From an uncultured Peptococcaceae bacterium (GTDB lineage: Bacteria; Bacillota; Peptococcia; Peptococcales; Peptococcaceae), in NCBI GenBank assembly GCA_900553245.1, contig USCP01000026.1, forward strand, positions 1 to 14,055: a DNA stretch of 14,055 bases, in the 5' to 3' direction. Of the stretch, positions 6,227-13,406 are shown piece by piece; the stretch's first letter is position 1; the number at the start of each line of letters is the position of its first letter. The translations under genes were made by a program, and so were the position numbers. A model generated the notes under the pieces. That model was not told the DNA's origin and did no database searches. It saw nothing but the letters and a program-made list of their open reading frames with translations.

Positions 6227-6889
6227 ATGAATTTTTTAAAGCGCATAAATCGCGATATTGAAGTCGTGTTTGAACGCGACCCGGCAGCCACATCACGTTT
6301 GGAAGTCGTCTTAAACTATCCGGGGCTGCATGCCATCTGGGCGCATCGCCTGACCCATAAGCTCTATCTTAAAAATATGCGTGTATTGGCACGCTTCCTA
6401 TCTCAGGTGGCACGCTTCTTTACTCAAGTGGAAATTCACCCAGGCGCTCAGCTCGGGGAAGGCCTGTTTATTGACCACGGCTGTGGCATCGTTATCGGTG
6501 AAACCGCCATCGTGGGCAAGAATGTGACCCTTTATCAAGGGGTGACCCTTGGTGGGACCGGCAAGGAAAGTGGCAAGCGCCACCCAACCGTTGGCGACAA
6601 TGTCATGATTTCCAGCGGTGCCAAAGTCTTGGGAAACATCAATGTTGGCAATAACGTCAAAATCGGCGCAGGCTCTGTTGTGCTTAAAAGTGTGCCGGAC
6701 AACTGCACCGTTGTAGGGATTCCGGGTCATGTGGTGGTGCGCGACGGCCTTCGCGTCAAGACTGACGAACACCATGTGGACTTGAACCACAACCAACTGC
6801 CGGATCCGGTGGACGACTATTTACGTATTTTGACCTATCGTTTGGATGCGGTGACCAGCCGTATTAAGGAATTGGAGGAAAAGCTTTGA
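6227..6889 (+). CDS. cysE: Serine O-acetyltransferase CysE
   Basis: Transfers acetyl from acetyl-CoA to L-serine, making O-acetylserine for cysteine synthesis in the cytoplasm. It is 220 residues, the short form common in Firmicutes that lacks part of the E. coli N-terminal domain. The left-handed beta-helix of hexapeptide repeats runs from about residue 69 to 165. It includes IHPGAQLGEGLFIDHG with catalytic His84, IGETAIVG, QGVTLGGTGK for CoA binding, KRHPTVGDNVMI, and KIGAGSVVL. Glu69 stands where E. coli has catalytic Asp143, which is usual in this subgroup. The ribosome binding site is GAGGGAG before ATG 6227. Its TGA overlaps the TTG start of cysS, so synthesis of a cysteine precursor is translationally coupled to cysteine charging. 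No cysK is present here. Confidence 0.97.
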   Translation: MNFLKRINRDIEVVFERDPAATSRLEVVLNYPGLHAIWAHRLTHKLYLKNMRVLARFLSQVARFFTQVEIHPGAQLGEGLFIDHGCGIVIGETAIVGKNVTLYQGVTLGGTGKESGKRHPTVGDNVMISSGAKVLGNINVGNNVKIGAGSVVLKSVPDNCTVVGIPGHVVVRDGLRVKTDEHHVDLNHNQLPDPVDDYLRILTYRLDAVTSRIKELEEKL

Positions 6890-8310
6890 ATCAAGAAGTA
6901 ATGATTTATAATACCTTGGCAAAGAAAAAAATGCCATTTGTATCCCTCGAAGAAGGTAAGGTGAAGATGTATGTGTGTGGGCCAACCACCTATAACTACA
7001 TTCATCTTGGGAATGCGCGTCCAATCGTTGTTTTTGACACCGTACGTCGCTACTTCACCTACCTTGGTTACGATGTGACCTTCGTCTCCAACTTTACCGA
7101 TGTAGACGACAAGATCATCAAGCGTGCCAACGAAGAAGGCAAGGATCCGGTGAAGCTCGCTGCTTACTACATTGATGCCTACTTTGAAGACACCAAGGCT
7201 TTGGGTGTGATGCCTGCTGACGTTCACCCAAAGGTGAGTGAACATATCCCACAAATCATCGATTTTGTTCAAGGGCTCATTGACAAGGGCTATGCGTATG
7301 CGTTGGACAACGGCGATGTGTATTACTCTGTGCGTAAATTCGCCGACTACGGCCAGCTTTCCGGTCGCGACATCAACGACCTTTTGAGCGGCGCTCGCGT
7401 AGAAGTGGACGAAAAGAAAAAAGACCCACTCGATTTTGCCCTCTGGAAGAGTGCAAAGCCGGGTGAACCTTATTGGGAATCCCCATGGGGCAAGGGACGT
7501 CCGGGCTGGCACATTGAATGCTCTGCCATGAGCGCCCAATATCTCGGCGATACCTTCGATATTCACGGTGGTGGTCAAGACCTCATCTTCCCTCACCATG
7601 AAAACGAAATCGCTCAAAGCTGTGCCCTTCATGATGCGCCAATGGCTCGTTACTGGATGCACAACGGTTTTATTACCATCAACCAAGAAAAAATGAGCAA
7701 ATCTAAAGGCAACTTCTTCATGCTCCGTGATATTTTGGAACGCTTCGACCCACAAGTGGTACGCTTCTATCTCTTGAGCGTTCAATACCGCAGCCCACTT
7801 GATTTTGATGATGAAAAAATCGACGTGGCTGGGCGTGGTCTTGAACGTCTCAAAAATGCTGCCGATGCGGTGGCAAAGGCCATGAAGCTCGCAGGCAATC
7901 ATGAAGATGAGGATGCCGTTACCCTTCGCGAAAAAGCCGCAAAGGCAGAAGCCGATTTCCGTGCAGCGATGAACGATGACTTCAACACTGCCCTTGCGAT
8001 TGCTGCCCTTTTTGAACTTGCCAAGGATATTAACATCTACCTCAAAAAGGACCATTTTGATACCAATACCTTAGAAGTGGCACAAAAGGTGCTCACCGAT
8101 TTGGCAGGCGTTCTCGGGATTGAACTCGGCGCTGAAGCTGGTGCGGACGATGACTTGGCTGACAAGCTCATGGACCTCATCATCGCTATTCGCAAGGACG
8201 CACGTGCCAACAAAGACTTCCAAACCGCAGACCGTATTCGTGACGGCCTCGCCGAAATCGGTGTCATCTTAGAAGATGGCAAAGCCGGTACCACCTGGAA
8301 GCGTCAATAA
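6886..8310 (+). CDS. cysS: Cysteinyl-tRNA synthetase
   Basis: Class I aminoacyl-tRNA synthetase that charges tRNA-Cys. It is 474 residues, close to the bacterial norm. The HIGH motif is H40-L-G-N and the KMSKS motif is residues 269-273. All four zinc ligands that select cysteine are visible: C31, C212, H237 and E241, each shifted by three from E. coli C28, C209, H234 and E238. I prefer the TTG start at 6886, which overlaps the cysE TGA, because GGAGG (6874-6878) lies 7 bases upstream. ATG 6901 would remove five residues and has no good ribosome binding site. A very strong hairpin terminator follows. Pairing with cysE is a common Firmicute arrangement. Confidence 0.98.
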   Translation: MNQEVMIYNTLAKKKMPFVSLEEGKVKMYVCGPTTYNYIHLGNARPIVVFDTVRRYFTYLGYDVTFVSNFTDVDDKIIKRANEEGKDPVKLAAYYIDAYFEDTKALGVMPADVHPKVSEHIPQIIDFVQGLIDKGYAYALDNGDVYYSVRKFADYGQLSGRDINDLLSGARVEVDEKKKDPLDFALWKSAKPGEPYWESPWGKGRPGWHIECSAMSAQYLGDTFDIHGGGQDLIFPHHENEIAQSCALHDAPMARYWMHNGFITINQEKMSKSKGNFFMLRDILERFDPQVVRFYLLSVQYRSPLDFDDEKIDVAGRGLERLKNAADAVAKAMKLAGNHEDEDAVTLREKAAKAEADFRAAMNDDFNTALAIAALFELAKDINIYLKKDHFDTNTLEVAQKVLTDLAGVLGIELGAEAGADDDLADKLMDLIIAIRKDARANKDFQTADRIRDGLAEIGVILEDGKAGTTWKRQ

Positions 8311-8354
8311 GATTGATAAGACTGCACACGCAGCCTCTTATACTCAGACAAAAG

Positions 8355-8402
8355 AAAAACACATTCTCTCTTGCACAAGTAGGCAAGAGAGAATGTGTTT
8401 TT
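8355..8402. terminator. Bidirectional terminator, 20-bp perfect stem
   Basis: Arms 8355-8374 and 8383-8402 are perfectly complementary over 20 bases around an 8-base loop. The stem has an A run at its left foot and a T run at its right foot, so it can terminate cysS on the plus strand and the Rrf2 gene on the minus strand. The T tract overlaps the Rrf2 stop codon (8402-8404). Confidence 0.93.
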
Positions 8403-8848
8403 TATTTTTGCAAGGTCTCGTTGTCCGTAGCGAGCTGCGCTAAATTTACAGATTTTAAAGTGTTGTCGATAGAATCCTGTACATCACTGAGTACATAATG
8501 AACCGCACAGTAGCCCGGGGTGTTGCGTGCGCAGCAACCGTTCGGTGCGGTGCAGGCGTTCAAAATAAAGTCGTCGTCCATGACATGAATGATGTCAAAG
8601 AGGCTGATGTTTTCCGGCGGTGTGGTGAGCACATAGCCACCGCGTTTGCCTTGGTAGGACATCAGATAGCCGGCGTCTTTAAGACGGGGAACGATTTTCA
8701 AAAAGTAATTGTAGGGAATGTTCATCTTTTCTGCGATAACCTTCCCGGAGCAACTGCCATCCGGCGCGAAGAGAGGATCCGGATCGTAGTAGTTTGCCAG
8801 ATACATCATAATGCGAATGGCGTAATCCGTCGTGATGTTGAGTGACAA
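8402..8848 (-). CDS. Rrf2-family transcriptional regulator with Cys-rich loop
   Basis: Dimeric winged-helix DNA-binding regulator of the Rrf2 family (IscR, NsrR, CymR relatives). The frame opens at 8881, but TTG 8846-8848 is the likely start. AAGGAGG lies about 8 bases before it, and the product then begins MSLNITTDYAIRIMMYLA, as family members do (148 aa). The helix-turn-helix lies at about residues 32-62 and the wing is GKRGGYVL (67-74). The loop after the dimer helix has C99, C105, C106, C114 and H117. C99-x5-C105 and C114-x2-H117 resemble IscR, but the gap to the third Cys is longer, so an Fe-S or thiol sensor is plausible but not proven. It converges on cysE-cysS, so control of cysteine or Fe-S genes is a reasonable inference. 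The specific member cannot be named. Confidence 0.93.
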   Translation of the reverse strand: MSLNITTDYAIRIMMYLANYYDPDPLFAPDGSCSGKVIAEKMNIPYNYFLKIVPRLKDAGYLMSYQGKRGGYVLTTPPENISLFDIIHVMDDDFILNACTAPNGCCARNTPGYCAVHYVLSDVQDSIDNTLKSVNLAQLATDNETLQK

Positions 8849-9146
8849 GAGAGCCACCTCCTTGTTGTAGTACCATCCCAATCATGGGAAATAAATAAAA
8901 CCATATCGAGTATAATATATTTTAGCAAATTTAACGGTGAGTTTCCATAGATAATTGGTCTGTTTGATAATATTATTTGAAGTAAATTATTAAAGTGACT
9001 GTAAGAGTTGAGGAATTCCCTTGCAATGAGAGATGTGGGGTTTTGGATAAAATGGCGTGTTTTTGGCGGTAGCTCTATAAAAAACGGCGTGGATAGAGTA
9101 TACTAGGTGTGATTCAGTTAATATTTATTCAAGAGAGGTGTTTCAT
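8849..9146. other. Divergent intergenic region, Rrf2 gene / DUF5693 gene
   Basis: About 300 bases without a credible gene, AT-rich near the regulator. On the minus strand, TTGCTA (8923-8928) and TATGGT (8900-8905), 17 bases apart, could be the Rrf2 promoter. On the plus strand, TATACT (9099-9104) is a possible -10 box for the DUF5693 gene but has no recognisable -35 at 16-19 bases. I find no clear Rrf2 operator palindrome, riboswitch or RNA gene. Confidence 0.45.
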
Positions 9147-9332
9147 TTGCAGCAGTATCATAGAATCATCAAGCGGGTGGCGGCGGTGCTTGTATTGATC
9201 GCCGTATGTTGCTCCTTGTTTGTTGGTTTTAAGCGTATTCAAGTGGAGCAAGATTATAAAACGGTGAATCTTTCCGTCAACGAATCTGACGTACGTGCCC
9301 TTGCAAACGGCAATGGGTTGACGAACGAGTAG
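9147..9332 (+). CDS. DUF5693 gene, N-terminal fragment ending at in-frame TAG
   Basis: This 61-residue fragment is the front part of the DUF5693 membrane protein whose remainder follows in the same frame. The start is probably TTG 9147, 8 bases after AGAGAGG (9132-9138); GTG 9138 is in frame but lies on the ribosome binding site. It carries the N-terminal membrane anchor (VAAVLVLIAVCCSLFVGF, about residues 10-27) after a basic RIIKR, then the beginning of the outer domain (NLSVNESDVRALANGNGLTNE). Translation ends at TAG 9330-9332 with no frameshift. On its own it would be a single-pass peptide with little function. It may be a degraded gene, a read-through product or a separately made anchor. 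Continuity across the stop (GLTNE-stop-MLALLKQNGV) argues for one original gene of about 670 codons. Confidence 0.7.
   Translation: MQQYHRIIKRVAAVLVLIAVCCSLFVGFKRIQVEQDYKTVNLSVNESDVRALANGNGLTNE
9330..9332 (+). other. In-frame amber codon splitting the DUF5693 gene
   Basis: The context is GAG-TAG-ATG in the same frame as the genes on both sides. One base change from CAG or GAG would create it. TAG is a normal terminator of four other genes here (893-1117, bioY, bioD and the DUF5693 gene itself), so genome-wide reassignment is unlikely. Confidence 0.9.
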
Positions 9333-11159
9333 ATGCTTGCCCTATTAAAACAAAACGGTGTGAGTCAGGTGCTCTTTAAGGAGTCCACCCTGGCAAGCCT
9401 TGAAACTGCGGGTCACATCGAAATTGCCAAGGGCGCCGAAGTGAGCCGTTTGAGCATCGCAGACGAGTTGCCTGCGGATTTAGTGGTTAATCCTGCCAAT
9501 TACTACATCGTTGTGACCAACGATGCATGGCGTGAACAGGTGCTTCGCGAAGTGCCTGCAAAAATTGCCGGCGCCGTGGCTTACGATCAGGGAACCTTGG
9601 GTGTGGTTAGTGTGCCAACGAGCCTTGAAGCCACTGCAGGCAGTCAAGATAAGGCCTTACAAAGTATCACCGCCATCGGTGTGGGTTTTGACAAGGCGTG
9701 GATGAATACCGTAGCGGATGCAGACTTTGGCATCATTGCACAAGTATGCTCCTGGAAGAACCCAACCGGTGCGTCTTTAAAAATGCTGGCAAATGACATT
9801 AAAAATGTGCCAAATCTTGCCATGCTCATGTTTAATGACAAAGAAGTACCGGGTTATCCCAAAAATATCGAACCCCTTTATCAATTGCTCAGTAATGACG
9901 ATGGTGAACTCATTGCCCCAATCGGTCAAATTGAGTTTAGCCCACAAAAGGGCTTTAATAAGCTGGCGACTTTAGCTGATAAAGATGTGGTACGTTTGCA
10001 CACCATTTCTAATGAAGAAATGAGTAAGTTTGAAGGCGACAACAATTTAGACCTTCAAAACGGCATCGACCAAGCCTTAGACCGTTGGGATTTGGCTGCG
10101 CGTGAACGCAATATGCGTTCCCTTTTGGTGCGCTTCTTTGAAATCGATATGCCGGGGGCTTATTTAGACACCAATTTGCAATACCTCAATCACATCACCA
10201 CCTCCTTGGAAGACCACGGTTTTACCGTGGGTGGGGATACCGCGCAAATGGAATCCTTACAAGTACCGACGGTGGTGCGTCTGTTGATTGGCCTTGGGAT
10301 TTGTGCCGGCTTTTTGCTTTTGATGATGGAGCTGGGGCTCCCTCGTTTGGGGCTTGCAGGCTTTGCCCTGTCCCTTTTGCTGTGGATTGGCCTGTTCTTC
10401 TTTAATCAGACCTTTGCTATGCAGATGATGGCCCTTGCAAGCGTGATTGAATTCCCAATTCTTTCTTGTATTCTCTTCTTACCGCCAAAGAAAAACCTTT
10501 CCTTGCCAAAGGCCATTGCGACCTTGCTCGCACTTTGTGCAGTTAGTGCCATTGGCGCGGTTCTTATGGTGGGTGTCTTGAGCGATAAAGCCTTTATGTT
10601 AAAGCTAAGCTCCTTTATCGGAATCAAGGTGGCGCACGTGATTCCAATCGTGCTGGTACCGTTTATTATTTATATCTGGCGTGCCAATAAGCCTCTTGAA
10701 TTATGCAAAAAACTCCTTAACAAAGCCCTTGATTATAAATGGGCGATTGTCTTTGGGATTGTGGCGGTGGCACTCTTGATTTATGTGACCCGTACCGGTA
10801 ACGAAGGGGGGGGAAATTTCCGGGCAGAATCAGCCATGCGCCAATTCCTCAACGATACGATGGGGGTTCGCCCACGTAGCAAGGAATTTCTCATTGGCTA
10901 TCCTGCCACCATCTTGTATCTCATGTATGCCAACAAGCGCCCATGGCTGTGGGTGCTCACCATTCCGTTGGTGATTGGTCAAATTTCTTTTGTAAATACG
11001 TATGCCCATATCCACACCCCACTGTTAATCAGTTTGCAACGTAGCGTTAATGGGCTTATTTTGGGCATTGTGGTGGCAGTCATCACCGTGCTTTTGGTGA
11101 AACTGGGCATCAAGCTTTTCCGCTGGGCCAGCGACAAGCTCTCAGCGCGTGAAGCCTAG
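9333..11159 (+). CDS. DUF5693 family multi-pass membrane protein (main body)
   Basis: Large envelope protein of unknown biochemical role, often found beside csaB. This 608-residue part holds a soluble domain of about 300 residues (LLKQNGVSQVLFKESTL at the start, RWDLAARERNMRSLLVRFFE towards its end). About eight to nine hydrophobic segments follow from residue 311 (VPTVVRLLIGLGICAGFLLL onward). A conserved-looking loop, TRTGNEGGG, then MRQFLNDTMGVRPRSKEFLIGYP, lies between late segments. Its ATG directly follows the TAG stop and has no good ribosome binding site. Expression alone would therefore need restart after termination, and the product would lack the N-terminal anchor that exports the soluble domain. 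The reading frame is otherwise intact, and its own TAG overlaps the csaB ribosome binding site. Role in polymer assembly or transport is inferred from context only. Confidence 0.85.
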   Translation: MLALLKQNGVSQVLFKESTLASLETAGHIEIAKGAEVSRLSIADELPADLVVNPANYYIVVTNDAWREQVLREVPAKIAGAVAYDQGTLGVVSVPTSLEATAGSQDKALQSITAIGVGFDKAWMNTVADADFGIIAQVCSWKNPTGASLKMLANDIKNVPNLAMLMFNDKEVPGYPKNIEPLYQLLSNDDGELIAPIGQIEFSPQKGFNKLATLADKDVVRLHTISNEEMSKFEGDNNLDLQNGIDQALDRWDLAARERNMRSLLVRFFEIDMPGAYLDTNLQYLNHITTSLEDHGFTVGGDTAQMESLQVPTVVRLLIGLGICAGFLLLMMELGLPRLGLAGFALSLLLWIGLFFFNQTFAMQMMALASVIEFPILSCILFLPPKKNLSLPKAIATLLALCAVSAIGAVLMVGVLSDKAFMLKLSSFIGIKVAHVIPIVLVPFIIYIWRANKPLELCKKLLNKALDYKWAIVFGIVAVALLIYVTRTGNEGGGNFRAESAMRQFLNDTMGVRPRSKEFLIGYPATILYLMYANKRPWLWVLTIPLVIGQISFVNTYAHIHTPLLISLQRSVNGLILGIVVAVITVLLVKLGIKLFRWASDKLSAREA

Positions 11160-11172
11160 GAGGAGTAGGATT

Positions 11173-12258
11173 ATGAATCCAAAAATTGTGATGAGCGGAT
11201 ATTACGGCTTTCAAAATGCCGGTGACGATGCAGTGTGTTATGCCATCATTGAAGCACTTCGCCATGAAGTGCCGGGCTGTGACATTACCGTGTTGTCTAA
11301 CGACCCTGCCTTGACAACCAAGACCTATGGCGTGGCAGCTGCCGACCGATGGAAAATCAAGGACATTTGGAAGGCCTTGGGCCAAGCCGATCTTCTTGTA
11401 AGCGGTGGGGGGAGCTTGCTTCAAGACGTGACCAGCAAAAACAGCCCGATTTACTACCTTGGCATCATCTTTATGGCGATGCTTCGTCGCAAGCCGGTGG
11501 TGATTTACGGTCAAGGGCTTGGACCACTGAATAGCAAACGCAACCGTACTCTGGTCAAATGGGCCTTTAATCATGTGCGCGCCATTCATGTGCGTGACGA
11601 TGAGTCCTATGAGCTGGTGCGTGAACTCGGCGTGAAGGATCCGGTGCAGGTGGCACCGGACCCTGTGCTCGGGATTGACGGCGATGTGGTGGATAGTGAA
11701 AAGGGGCGTCATATTTTGGAAGGTCTGGGCTATGACAGCGCGCGCCCGTTGGCGCTGATTGCGCTACGCGACTGGGCCAATACAAACTATGTGCATGAAT
11801 TCGCCGCCTTGGGGGATGCCTTGGTCGAACAAGGCTACAGCGTGGGACTTTTGGCAATGCATCACGACCAAGACGAAACCATTTCCAAGGCTGTGTGTGC
11901 CCACATGCGTGGAGGTGCCTTTGTCATTGCAGACGCCTATGATACGCCAACCCTCTTTTCCATCTTTGATAATGCTGCTTTGGTGGTGGGGATGCGGTTG
12001 CATGCCCTCATTATCGGCGCTGCCCTCGATAAAGATGTGATGGCAATCAGCTATGACCCAAAAGTGGCGAGCTTTATGAAGATGATTCATAATCCTCATT
12101 GTGTGGGCTTAGATGAGGTGACTGCAGCGCGCTTGATTGAAACCGCCGATGCCTGCCTGCATACCGATTTGCACGAAGCGGAACATCGCATGCATGCCTT
12201 AAAGCGTCTTAGCCGTACCCCGGCGACGCATTGTGCGGAAATTCTAACTAACAAATAA
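11173..12258 (+). CDS. csaB: Polysaccharide pyruvyl transferase CsaB
   Basis: Transfers pyruvate from phosphoenolpyruvate to a sugar of the secondary cell-wall polymer as a ketal. In known systems this is the modification that SLH-domain proteins bind. It is 361 residues from ATG 11173, preceded by AGGAGGAG (11158-11165), which overlaps the upstream stop. The frame is open further upstream, but the ribosome binding site decides the start. Family motifs are SGYYGFQNAGDDA (8-20), the glycine loop SGGGSLLQD (77-85), GQGLGPL, and the C-terminal GMRLHALI with Arg275 and His277, which resembles the nucleotide-sugar grip of GT-B-like folds. There is no signal peptide, so it should act at the inner face of the membrane. 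Tight coupling to the DUF5693 gene suggests a joint role. SLH proteins themselves are not in this window. Confidence 0.94.
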   Translation: MNPKIVMSGYYGFQNAGDDAVCYAIIEALRHEVPGCDITVLSNDPALTTKTYGVAAADRWKIKDIWKALGQADLLVSGGGSLLQDVTSKNSPIYYLGIIFMAMLRRKPVVIYGQGLGPLNSKRNRTLVKWAFNHVRAIHVRDDESYELVRELGVKDPVQVAPDPVLGIDGDVVDSEKGRHILEGLGYDSARPLALIALRDWANTNYVHEFAALGDALVEQGYSVGLLAMHHDQDETISKAVCAHMRGGAFVIADAYDTPTLFSIFDNAALVVGMRLHALIIGAALDKDVMAISYDPKVASFMKMIHNPHCVGLDEVTAARLIETADACLHTDLHEAEHRMHALKRLSRTPATHCAEILTNK

Positions 12259-12268
12259 GCATAAGTGC

Positions 12269-12297
12269 TTGAAATTCGCCTTTAGGCTGACTACAAT
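12269..12297 (+). promoter_or_regulatory. Sigma-A-type promoter before the TagO/WecA-like gene
   Basis: TTGAAA (12269-12274) and TACAAT (12292-12297) are separated by exactly 17 bases, 10 bases past the csaB stop. The expected start near 12304 would leave ATG 12315 with almost no leader, which favours GTG 12342 as the next gene's start. It allows the last two genes to be expressed apart from the interrupted DUF5693 gene. Confidence 0.75.
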
Positions 12298-12341
12298 ATT
12301 ATAGAACATTAAAAATGTATTATTTCGATGGAAGTGATTGT

Positions 12342-13382
12342 GTGGCTAAGGAATTGCTATTGGTAATTGTCTCAGCTTTTGTATTAACAACTTTTTTGGT
12401 ACCGCTTGTGAAGCTCCTCGCTGTGCGCATCGGTGCGGTAGACAAACCAAATGCCCGTAAGGTGCATCAGAAAATCATGCCACGCATGGGTGGCTTGGCG
12501 ATTTACGCGGCCTTTTGGATTGTTGCGTACACGTTTTATCCATCCTCTCAACCAATGACCGGCTTTTTTCTCGGGGCAACCATGCTGGTCTTTGTGGGGA
12601 TTGTTGATGACGTGACCGATATGCCGGCCAAGCTCAAACTCTTGGGGCAAATCATTGCGGCATGTATTGCCACCTTTGGTGGGATACGCATTGAATTTGT
12701 CACCAGCATGTTTGGCGAAGCCGGAATGACCACGCTGAATCTTTTGAGCGTGCCTGTGACTGTGATTTGGATTGTTGCGATTATTAACGCCGTCAACCTC
12801 ATTGACGGCTTGGACGGCTTGGCTGCCGGAGTCAGTGCCATCAGTGCCTTGACTTTGGCGATTTGTGCCATGATCAACGGTCTGGATAATGTGGCAATCT
12901 TTAGCTTTATTCTTGTAGGGGCCTGTGTGGGCTTCCTTGTTTACAATTTTCATCCGGCCTCTATTTTTATGGGGGATACGGGCTCTATGTTTTTGGGATA
13001 CACCTTGGCGATTCTCTCTATTATGGGGACCGCAAAAGGCGTGACCTTCGTTTCCGTGTTCATCCCTATCCTTGCGTTGGGGATTCCGATATTTGATACC
13101 TTGTTTGCAATTTTGCGTCGTATGATTGCGAATAAGCCAATCTTTGAAGCGGACAAGGCCCACTTGCACCATCGTTTGATGGCGCGCGGTTTGAGCCATC
13201 GCAACGCGGTACTGCTCATTTATCTGATTAGCGCATGCCTCTCTGCCTGCGCCATTGTGGTGAATGAAATGACCAGCGAACGTGGTTTTATTGTGGTGGT
13301 CTTGGTGCTGACCTTGCTTTTGATTGGCGCGACCAAGCTGGGGATCATTGGTAAGATTGAAAAACCTAAAAAAACAAAGTAA
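12342..13382 (+). CDS. MraY-family glycosyl-phosphate transferase (TagO/WecA-like)
   Basis: Integral membrane enzyme that transfers a sugar-1-phosphate, usually GlcNAc-1-P, from its UDP form to undecaprenyl phosphate, starting wall-polymer or teichoic-acid synthesis. I choose GTG 12342 (346 aa) because TGGAAG lies 7 bases upstream; an in-frame ATG at 12315 has no ribosome binding site. The protein has about ten hydrophobic segments and the cytoplasmic motifs of the family. These are AVDKPNARKVHQKIMPRMGG, the Mg-binding D89-D90-V-T-D93, NLIDGLDGLAAG (152-163), FMGDTGSMFLG and HLHHRL (from His274). The His-rich loop places it with WecA/TagO rather than MraY proper. With csaB upstream it probably primes the polymer that CsaB pyruvylates. 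The lipid and sugar substrates are inferred. Confidence 0.93.
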   Translation: MAKELLLVIVSAFVLTTFLVPLVKLLAVRIGAVDKPNARKVHQKIMPRMGGLAIYAAFWIVAYTFYPSSQPMTGFFLGATMLVFVGIVDDVTDMPAKLKLLGQIIAACIATFGGIRIEFVTSMFGEAGMTTLNLLSVPVTVIWIVAIINAVNLIDGLDGLAAGVSAISALTLAICAMINGLDNVAIFSFILVGACVGFLVYNFHPASIFMGDTGSMFLGYTLAILSIMGTAKGVTFVSVFIPILALGIPIFDTLFAILRRMIANKPIFEADKAHLHHRLMARGLSHRNAVLLIYLISACLSACAIVVNEMTSERGFIVVVLVLTLLLIGATKLGIIGKIEKPKKTK

Positions 13383-13406
13383 TTCGTTAAGGAGCGGACA
13401 AGAACA

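Noticed and set aside
6835..8055. A 406-codon minus-strand open frame opposite cysS.
   Set aside because: cysS is intact on the other strand with all catalytic and zinc-binding residues; the antisense frame reflects codon bias and has no recognisable domain.
9330..9332. Pyrrolysine or genome-wide amber recoding as the explanation of the internal TAG.
   Set aside because: TAG ends the genes at 1117, 2223, 3871 and 11159 with no sensible extension, and DUF5693 is not a pyrrolysine-protein family. Local read-through remains possible but is not supported by a visible signal.
12384..13199. A long minus-strand open frame of 271 codons opposite the TagO/WecA-like gene.
   Set aside because: It is antisense to a gene with clear family motifs, its translation is low-complexity and rich in His, Asn and Lys, and it has no ribosome binding site or homology signal. 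It is a codon-usage shadow.
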